This document shows, piece after piece, positions 14,368-20,074 of a stretch of DNA of 20,074 nucleotides. A model generated the notes under the pieces. That model had not been told where the DNA came from, did not search any database, and was given only the letters and a program-made list of their open reading frames with translations. The position numbers were made by a program, and so were the translations under genes. Within the stretch, counting starts at the first letter, position 1. Each line of letters starts with the position of its first letter. Origin of the DNA: CAYIYO01 sp964367715 (lineage in GTDB: Bacteria > Chlamydiota > Chlamydiia > Chlamydiales > Criblamydiaceae); assembly GCA_964367715.1 (NCBI GenBank), contig CAYIYO010000034.1:1-20074 (forward strand), given 5' to 3'.

Positions 14368-16212
14368 ATGAGCTCAAAAAAAAATATCCGCGAACCAAAA
14401 CAACTCCGTAATATTGCCATTATCGCCCACATTGACCACGGCAAAACAACGATGGTCGACTGCCTCCTAAAACAAGCCCATTGCTTCCGCGAGAATCAAG
14501 AACTTGCAGAGCGTATGATGGACTCCAACGACCAAGAGCGTGAGCGTGGAATCACTATCTTCGCAAAATACACCTCTATCCCTTACAACGACTACAAAAT
14601 CAACATCATCGACACTCCTGGCCACGCCGACTTTTCTGGCGAAGTGGAACGAATTTTGATCATGGTCGACTCCGTTCTCCTCCTCGTCGATGCGTTGGAT
14701 GGTCCGATGCCTCAGACACGCTTCGTTCTCTCTAAAGCACTTAAGATGGGTCTTCGTCCTATTGTCGTTCTCAATAAAATTGACCGCCCGAACGCTGATC
14801 CCGACCGCGTCCTCAACGAAACATTCGACCTTTTCTCCGAACTTGGCGCGACGGACGAACAGCTCGACTTCCGCTACTGCTACGCTTCCGGCCTCGGCGG
14901 CTTTGCAAAGAACCACGTCGACGAAGAAAGCACGGATATGCGTCCATTATTCGAACTCATCATCAATGCCGTGAACCACCCAAGCGGCAGCATCGAAAAA
15001 CCTTTCCTTATGCAAGCATGCTCGATCAGCTACGACGATTACGTAGGTCGCCAAGCATGTGGCCGTATCCTAGAAGGAACAATCAAAAAGGGCGAACAAG
15101 TCGCACGCGTCGACGCCAACGGCAAAAAAACGCTTCATCCAGTCACTCGTATTGAAGGTCACCACGGTCTCGAAAAAGTAGAATTTGAAGAAGCTGGCGC
15201 AGGAGACATCATCATCCTATCCGGAATTCCTGAAGTGATGATTGGCGACACCTTATGCAATCCTGAAAATATCGTTCAAATGCCTCCGATTCGTCTCGAT
15301 GAGCCGACATTGTCAATCGACTTTACCGTTAACAACAGTCCTTTTGTTGGAAAGACCGGAAAGCACGTCACAATGAATAAATTGCGTGAGCGTCTTGAAA
15401 AAGAGAAAAGAAGCAATATCTCGTTACGCATTGATACGACGCAATCCGACATTGACCGTATTACAGTTGCGGGCCGCGGTGAACTCCATCTTTCTGTGTT
15501 AATCGAAGCGATGCGCCGTGAAGGATATGAATTCAGCGTTGCAAAACCTCAAGTTATCGTAAAAGAAATCAATAACCAGAAACACGAGCCTATTGAGCGC
15601 GTGCACATCGAAGTTCCTGAAGAATATTCAGGCACCGTGATCGAAGAACTTTCCCGTCGCCGTGGCGAATTGCAACATTTGTCGACCAATGAACACGGCA
15701 TTACAGCAATGGAAATCTTGGTTCCTACAAGAGGATTGATGGGATACCGCTGCGACTTTTTAACGGCGACTCGTGGATTAGGTATCATGACTTCAATCTT
15801 CGAAAACTATTCTCCATGGAGAGGCGAGATCAAAGGACGCACACGCGGCGTATTGATTTCTGGATGCGGCGGAAAAACCAACGCGTTTGCGTGCTTTAAC
15901 CTTCAAGAGCGTTCGACTCTCTTCTGTGAGCCAGGCGATGAAGTGTACGAAGGTATGATTGTGGGAGAAAATAGCCGCGATAACGATTTGATCGTTAACG
16001 TGACAAAAGGAAAGCAATTAACTAACGTCAGATCTTCAGGGGCAGATGAGAACATCATTTTGATTCCACCACGAAGAGTTAACTTAGAACTTGCGATTAC
16101 TTATATTGCGGAAGATGAACTTGTAGAAGTGACTCCAACAAATATCCGTTTGAGAAAGCGTTATTTAAGCGAAAACGACCGTAAGGTAAACGCAAAGAAC
16201 AAACCAAAATAA
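14368..16212 (+). CDS. typA: Translational GTPase TypA/BipA
   Basis: Ribosome-associated GTPase of the EF-G/LepA superfamily, involved in ribosome assembly and stress adaptation. The 614-aa length is normal. G-domain motifs: P-loop AHIDHGKT (20-27), switch I RGIT (60-63), DTPGH (82-86) and NKID (136-139). EF-G-like domain II and domains III and V follow, then the TypA-specific C-terminal domain containing RGLMGYRCDFLTATRG. The gene is monocistronic: it is flanked by a divergent spacer upstream and a strong terminator 30 bp after its stop. The first half is visibly richer in C-ending codons than the second half, which may only reflect expression-linked codon choice. Confidence 0.96.
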   Translation: MSSKKNIREPKQLRNIAIIAHIDHGKTTMVDCLLKQAHCFRENQELAERMMDSNDQERERGITIFAKYTSIPYNDYKINIIDTPGHADFSGEVERILIMVDSVLLLVDALDGPMPQTRFVLSKALKMGLRPIVVLNKIDRPNADPDRVLNETFDLFSELGATDEQLDFRYCYASGLGGFAKNHVDEESTDMRPLFELIINAVNHPSGSIEKPFLMQACSISYDDYVGRQACGRILEGTIKKGEQVARVDANGKKTLHPVTRIEGHHGLEKVEFEEAGAGDIIILSGIPEVMIGDTLCNPENIVQMPPIRLDEPTLSIDFTVNNSPFVGKTGKHVTMNKLRERLEKEKRSNISLRIDTTQSDIDRITVAGRGELHLSVLIEAMRREGYEFSVAKPQVIVKEINNQKHEPIERVHIEVPEEYSGTVIEELSRRRGELQHLSTNEHGITAMEILVPTRGLMGYRCDFLTATRGLGIMTSIFENYSPWRGEIKGRTRGVLISGCGGKTNAFACFNLQERSTLFCEPGDEVYEGMIVGENSRDNDLIVNVTKGKQLTNVRSSGADENIILIPPRRVNLELAITYIAEDELVEVTPTNIRLRKRYLSENDRKVNAKNKPK

Positions 16213-16242
16213 TGTGGTCGACGCCACTTTTTGGTGAATGAT

Positions 16243-16279
16243 AAGGGTGTGGAATTTTCGAATTCCACACCTTTTTTTT
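16243..16279 (+). terminator. Rho-independent terminator of typA
   Basis: A perfect 11-bp stem, GGTGTGGAATT (16246-16256) with AATTCCACACC (16261-16271), closed by a TTCG tetraloop. It is followed by eight T (16272-16279) and lies just after the typA stop. It is the only classical terminator I see in the window. Confidence 0.93.
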
Positions 16280-16369
16280 GCTCTTTTTTCTCTGCGCCCC
16301 AACGTCTCTGCGTTAATAATTCGAAGTGTTTTCCGTAGAGGCTTGGCGATTTAAAAAGATAAAAATTAT

Positions 16370-18445
16370 TTAACGCTTGTCTTGAATCAGACGTGTGAGG
16401 AAATGACGGAACTCCGACGTTTGTCTTAAAGACGCCAACCACTCATCCTGCATCATTTCATTCAAAGGTGGTAATGCTTTTGCAACACGGGCGCGTTCAA
16501 GGAAGTCCATTGCAATACTATGCTGGCCTATCAGCGCATGGCAGCATGCAAGGTTATAAAAGGCATAAATATTTCCTAAGGAAATCGCTCTTAAAAAAGC
16601 GTGTTCCGCTTGCGAAAATAGACTTTCTGCAACATTTGGACAAGAAGGATCATTCAACAGCTGTGCCAAATTAAGAAGGGCCGCTCCCCAATCGTTCCAA
16701 ACGATATCATCTTCAGGCTCTTCATTGACAAGCATCTCAAAATGCTCGCATCCTTTACGGATCAGCTCAACATCAGAAACAAACTCCCCTAAATGCACAA
16801 GGGCTAATCCGAGAGAATGACGCGCCTCGTAATTATCAGGCTGGGCCTGGCAGACATTCGAGAGCAGCTGAATAGCTTTTTCGTAGTAGCTAGGGTCGTC
16901 ATTAAAATCGCCGAGGATATCCAAGGCAGATCCATAATTAAATAGGGCATCAAGAAAAACGATATCGTGATCGGTTTCTCCGCGATGGATCATAATGGCA
17001 TACTCAAACTTATCCGCACCGCTTTCTAAGTACTGACGCTGCTGCGTCGCTTGTCCATAGGCCATGAGTGCAATCCCCCAATCAATCCAAAATTGGGAAG
17101 GCAAAACGGAAGCATTGAGATCGTTTAATTTTCCAAAATAGTGCAACGCCTGTTCTAATGCCTTGCGGTCATTATTTTGTTCTGCAATTTCATAGTAACA
17201 GGTAGCAAGGCCATACAGAAAAGGAGTAAAGTTTGAATTTAAACTCATTCCGTAACGGTATTTTTCGATAGCAAGCTGAAAGTATTTACTATCTTCGAAA
17301 TAGCGTCCTATCTCGACAAGGCAGCGTCCATAATAATACCATGCATCGACAGAATCATGTTTAATCTCTAAACTTTTAATAATTTTTGCTTGGGCGTCGC
17401 GAAGGGTTTCATAATTTTGATCGATCGCTCCCAAATTCATAAGGGCTTCTCCCCATAGGTAGAGAATCTGTGCCCGGTCGCGTTCACTTGAATAGGCTTC
17501 TGCAAATTTTCCTGCGGATTCTTTAAGGTGCTCGACGCTGCGATTCATTTTCCCATAAACCAGCAGGAGTTGCCCCCATCCTATCCATAGGGAGGCGCTG
17601 CGCGAGTAAATTTTTTCTGCACGCTGGAAGGATTCGTATGCCAACAGGAAATATTGTTCTGTCATCTCCATTTCAAAGAGGCGCATATAGGCGCAGGCCA
17701 TATTGAGCAGGGCTTCAAAGTTGTCGGGAGCAATCTCAACGGCATGAGAGTACATATTAATTGCTTCGGTAAATAGCTCCCACTTGCCAATGAGAACAGA
17801 TTGTTCAACCAAGGCATTGCCGTAGTCGCCCCAAAATTCGGCCATATCAAGGGAGTATGCAGATGCGTTTTTAAATTTTTCTAATGCTTTTGAAATTTCT
17901 GCTGCTTCGCCAGAAATTTTACCGAGAAGATACCAGGATTGTCCCCAGTGCCAATAAAAATTTCCTTTAACAAAATCATCTTGTCCTTCAAGAAGGGGTT
18001 CTGCGGCAGCAAATTTTTGGTTAGCGAGAAAAAGAGTATCGCAGTTGTCTTGTATACCGCCGGCTAAAAGAAGAACATGTGCCCAATTAAACCATGCATC
18101 AAAATAGGTGGGATCAAGACGGGTGGCTTTTTCAAAGGCGCGAGAGGCTTGCATTAAACAACGGAGGTTGCGGTCTTGTGTCGAAAAAGCGACTCCTTTT
18201 TGATAGAAAACTTTTGCACTTTTTGGTGCTAGTTTAGCTGCGAGGGAAAAACTTTTTAAAGCGGACTTGTCGCCCTTCTTTAGTTTATGTTCCCCTTGCA
18301 TCACAAAAAGAGTGCCTAACAATTCTCTTTCTCGCGGAGTCATCGTCTGCCACAGATCAGGATCTTGGTAGGAGCTTAAGCTACTAAATTCTTGTGCGAC
18401 AAGAAGTTCCTGAAGTTTTTTTTCGACGATTGTTGTTTTTTTCAT
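16370..18445 (-). CDS. Tetratricopeptide-repeat protein (about 690 aa)
   Basis: A soluble, all-helical protein built of many degenerate 34-residue-type TPR units. Recurring features are W-x-x-[WY]-G near helix A and A-x-x-x-[FY]-x-x-A in helix B, for example DAWYYYGRCLVEIGRY and EARHSLGLALVHLGEF. It has no enzymatic domain, signal peptide or membrane segment, so it is probably a scaffold for protein-protein contacts in the cytoplasm. An upstream ATG at 18505 is in frame. I prefer 18445 (MKKTTIVEKK) because a perfect TATAAT (-10) lies at 18491-18486, inside the longer reading, and AGGATGGGG precedes the 18445 start. Its partner is unknown. Confidence 0.8.
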   Translation of the reverse strand: MKKTTIVEKKLQELLVAQEFSSLSSYQDPDLWQTMTPRERELLGTLFVMQGEHKLKKGDKSALKSFSLAAKLAPKSAKVFYQKGVAFSTQDRNLRCLMQASRAFEKATRLDPTYFDAWFNWAHVLLLAGGIQDNCDTLFLANQKFAAAEPLLEGQDDFVKGNFYWHWGQSWYLLGKISGEAAEISKALEKFKNASAYSLDMAEFWGDYGNALVEQSVLIGKWELFTEAINMYSHAVEIAPDNFEALLNMACAYMRLFEMEMTEQYFLLAYESFQRAEKIYSRSASLWIGWGQLLLVYGKMNRSVEHLKESAGKFAEAYSSERDRAQILYLWGEALMNLGAIDQNYETLRDAQAKIIKSLEIKHDSVDAWYYYGRCLVEIGRYFEDSKYFQLAIEKYRYGMSLNSNFTPFLYGLATCYYEIAEQNNDRKALEQALHYFGKLNDLNASVLPSQFWIDWGIALMAYGQATQQRQYLESGADKFEYAIMIHRGETDHDIVFLDALFNYGSALDILGDFNDDPSYYEKAIQLLSNVCQAQPDNYEARHSLGLALVHLGEFVSDVELIRKGCEHFEMLVNEEPEDDIVWNDWGAALLNLAQLLNDPSCPNVAESLFSQAEHAFLRAISLGNIYAFYNLACCHALIGQHSIAMDFLERARVAKALPPLNEMMQDEWLASLRQTSEFRHFLTRLIQDKR

Positions 18446-18485
18446 GCCTATCCCCATCCTTTGGGTTGGTTGGATGCGAAGTCTC

Positions 18486-18491
18486 ATTATA
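18486..18491 (-). promoter_or_regulatory. -10 hexamer for the TPR gene
   Basis: TATAAT on the minus strand, about 40 bases upstream of the preferred ATG at 18445. A weak -35 candidate, TGTTAA (18514-18509), is 17 nt further up. It decides the start codon choice for the TPR gene. Confidence 0.5.
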
Positions 18492-18642
18492 TCGAAACAG
18501 AGCATTTATTAACATCAGCAACACGATCCAATTTTTATTTTGATAAAGTAAATCCCTGATTGAGAGCAAACGACTGTAAAATTAGTATACTTTTTTTTTA
18601 ATCCATTTAGAAGTTAAAATATTTTTTTATATAAGAGATTTC

Positions 18643-18671
18643 TTGTCAGATAAGAAAGAAAAGAATAAGAT
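18643..18671 (+). promoter_or_regulatory. Predicted promoter of the SH3b-domain gene
   Basis: TTGTCA (18643-18648), a 17-nt spacer, then TAAGAT (18666-18671), the same -10 hexamer as upstream of prfB. The ribosome site AAGGAG (18687-18692) is 9 nt before the ATG at 18702. Confidence 0.6.
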
Positions 18672-18701
18672 CTGAGATAAAATCGCAAGGAGACGAATCC
18701 G

Positions 18702-19961
18702 ATGAATAACAAGCCTTTTTTCCTAGCCCTCTCTACCTTAATCCCTTTAACTTCTGTGTCGAATGTAGCCGCAGAGACCCCTCCAGGAGCCCCCACAACG
18801 CACTCTCCTTTGCCGGTAAAAGCAATTGTTCCGGCAAAACCTTTAGTGACACCCCTTACCCCTTTTACAGGAAAGGTCACAAAAAACAAGGTTCGCCTTC
18901 GTCTTCAACCCTCTTTAGATAGTCCTATTGTCCGTGAATTTAACCGAAATGATCTCGTGATTGTCGACGGCGAGCGTGAAGATTTTTATCTTGTACAACT
19001 TCCATCAGATGTTAAAGGATATGTTTTCCGTACATTCATTCTTGACGGAGCTGTCGAAGGACAAAATGTAAACGTACGTCTAGAGCCTTCTACAGAAGCA
19101 CCGATCATTGCGCAGCTTAAACAATCAGAGAAAGTAGAGGGCAATCCGAGCCCAGTCAATAGCAAATGGCTAGAGATTACTCCTCCAACAACAGTACGTT
19201 TTTACATTTCTAAAGATTACATCGAAAAAGTAGGCGACAGCAAATACAAGCAGGCGTACGAAACGCGACGTAAAGAAGTGAATTCCTTATTAGACTCTGC
19301 ATTTGCTCTTAGTCAGCAAGCAGATGGCAAACCCTACCAACAGATGGACTACGATCTTATCGCCGGCCAATACCAGCAGATCATTGAAAAATACTCTGAA
19401 TTTGAAGAGCAAAGTCGACGTGCAAAAATGTTACTCGCGCAGTTCCAAGAAAACTTTGCAAAAACAAAGCTGGAATACTTAGAAAAACGTTCGCAAGAGA
19501 TCAGTGCTGCAGAGCACCTCCAAAAGGAAAACAGCACATTAAGCCAGACGTTACGCGAACAACAAGTAAGGGTTTCCCAATTGCAAAAACAATTAGAGCA
19601 TTCTCCTGCAGCAGGAACTGGAACCAATAGCGCACTTTCTGCATGGCTACCAAATGAAGAAAAAGCACTCGAAGAGTGGCACAAAAACAACTATCTTGGT
19701 TCCGTCGATGAATTTTACGAAGATCAAAAAAATAATGGTGTCTCGCTGCGTGGAAAAGTCGAACCTTACTTCCGCAATGTAAAAAACAAGCCAGGCGACT
19801 ATGTGCTTATCAACGCGCAAGGACTTCCTGTTGCGTATTTATATAGTACACATGTCAACCTTCAGAACCTTGTAGGACAAGACATTACAATTACAGGTAC
19901 ACCTCGTCCAAACAACAATTTTGCATTCCCTGCGTACTTCGTTCTCGAAGTAACGCCATAG
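18702..19961 (+). CDS. Exported protein with two bacterial SH3 domains, a coiled coil and a C-terminal beta domain
   Basis: A 419-aa protein. A Sec signal peptide spans residues 1-24 (cleavage likely after NVAA), followed by a Pro-rich linker (25-56). Two SH3b domains follow at about 57-115 and 118-177; each opens with an N-V-R-L-[RE]-x-P-S-type strand, typical of SH3_3 domains that bind peptidoglycan or periplasmic partners. A helical region and coiled coil span about 180-305. The final 100 residues contain beta-strand patterns (GVSLRGKVEPY, VLINAQGLPVAYLY, ITITGTPRP) that resemble an OB-like fold. It is probably periplasmic, with a cell-envelope role; no catalytic residues are seen. A strong ribosome site supports the start. 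Its stop is 2 bp from the stop of the converging partial gene. Confidence 0.8.
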   Translation: MNNKPFFLALSTLIPLTSVSNVAAETPPGAPTTHSPLPVKAIVPAKPLVTPLTPFTGKVTKNKVRLRLQPSLDSPIVREFNRNDLVIVDGEREDFYLVQLPSDVKGYVFRTFILDGAVEGQNVNVRLEPSTEAPIIAQLKQSEKVEGNPSPVNSKWLEITPPTTVRFYISKDYIEKVGDSKYKQAYETRRKEVNSLLDSAFALSQQADGKPYQQMDYDLIAGQYQQIIEKYSEFEEQSRRAKMLLAQFQENFAKTKLEYLEKRSQEISAAEHLQKENSTLSQTLREQQVRVSQLQKQLEHSPAAGTGTNSALSAWLPNEEKALEEWHKNNYLGSVDEFYEDQKNNGVSLRGKVEPYFRNVKNKPGDYVLINAQGLPVAYLYSTHVNLQNLVGQDITITGTPRPNNNFAFPAYFVLEVTP

Positions 19962-19963
19962 AA

Positions 19964-20074
19964 TTATTTGTCGTTAAGGTCAAATTCAATCCCGCCAAAT
20001 GAACTGGCAACGCGATTGTAAAACCATAACATAATTGCTGTGAAAAAGTAATATACGATTGTTCCGATAATTGG
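19964..20074 (-). CDS. C-terminal fragment of a small membrane protein (DUF3566-like)
   Basis: The last 36 residues of a gene that runs off the right edge. A hydrophobic helix (GTIVYYFFTAIMLWFY) is followed by NRVASSFGGIEFDLNDK and a TAA at 19966-19964. The ending 'YN..A...GGIE..L' recalls the C-terminus of DUF3566-type transmembrane proteins. With so little sequence this is a suggestion only. It was found by reading the reverse strand directly, because the piece is too short to stand out as a long ORF. Confidence 0.6.
   Translation of the reverse strand, partial: PIIGTIVYYFFTAIMLWFYNRVASSFGGIEFDLNDK

Noticed and set aside
14467..14916. 149-codon ORF on the strand opposite typA
   Set aside because: It is a shadow of the typA G domain with no ribosome site or family features. 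The same holds for the antisense frames inside proS, the Inc-like, pabB, TPR and SH3b genes.
18446..18505. Upstream ATG (18505) for the TPR gene
   Set aside because: The extension contains a perfect -10 hexamer and ends at a better start with an SD-like AGGATGGGG.
1..20074. CRISPR array, tRNA, rRNA or integrase/attachment site
   Set aside because: No regularly spaced direct repeats, no tRNA-like cloverleaf in the spacers, and no recombinase or transposase gene were seen. The repeats present are palindromic and dispersed.

Overview
This window looks like a scaffold from a chlamydia-like intracellular bacterium (phylum Chlamydiota, probably an amoeba-associated or 'environmental' lineage). Two observations support this. 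First, there is a pair of Inc-like proteins: a bilobed hydrophobic segment followed by a long coiled coil. Second, prfB, a GNAT acetyltransferase and yebC are clustered, an order I recall from Chlamydia. Base composition is moderate, intergenic spaces are short, and most housekeeping genes are on the minus strand. Placement is inference from gene content; no genus can be named. A run of 100 N at 12063-12162 marks an assembly gap inside a large gene.

Layout. 1-310: promoter and a large nested hairpin leading into a small coiled-coil gene (311-622, +). 636-2159 (-): proS, archaeal/eukaryotic-like type. 2268-2972 (+): TVP38/TMEM64-type membrane protein, overlapping the stop of pabC. 2969-8726 (-): one compact gene train read right to left: SprT-like metallopeptidase, yebC, pabB, Inc-like 1, Inc-like 2, pabC. 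8943-10568 (-): prfB (with a programmed +1 frameshift) translationally coupled to a GNAT acetyltransferase. 10825-14153 (-): one long Pro-rich/Ala-rich protein broken by the gap. 14368-16212 (+): typA/bipA with a strong terminator. 16370-18445 (-): TPR protein. 18702-19961 (+): secreted SH3b-domain protein. 19964-20074 (-): C-terminus of a membrane protein running off the window.

How the genes work together. proS, prfB, typA and yebC serve or tune translation and gene expression. pabB and pabC are two of the three steps from chorismate to p-aminobenzoate for folate; the glutaminase PabA is not in the window. Two predicted inclusion-membrane-type proteins sit between pabB and pabC in the same direction with tight coupling, so host-interface genes appear to be co-expressed with folate precursor synthesis.

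The most unusual DNA-level signal is a set of intergenic palindromic elements with TATAC... ends, in two related families (TATACCGTTCGTG and TATACACAAGTG). They occur as full hairpins, deletion derivatives, hybrids and nested composites at 135-296, 2197-2245, 5949-5964, 8796-8842, 8851-8938, 10690-10737 and 10734-10819. They look like non-autonomous, MITE-like or REP-like elements. The second notable signal is a strict YN-heptad coiled coil in the large gapped protein, a plausible secreted or surface factor.
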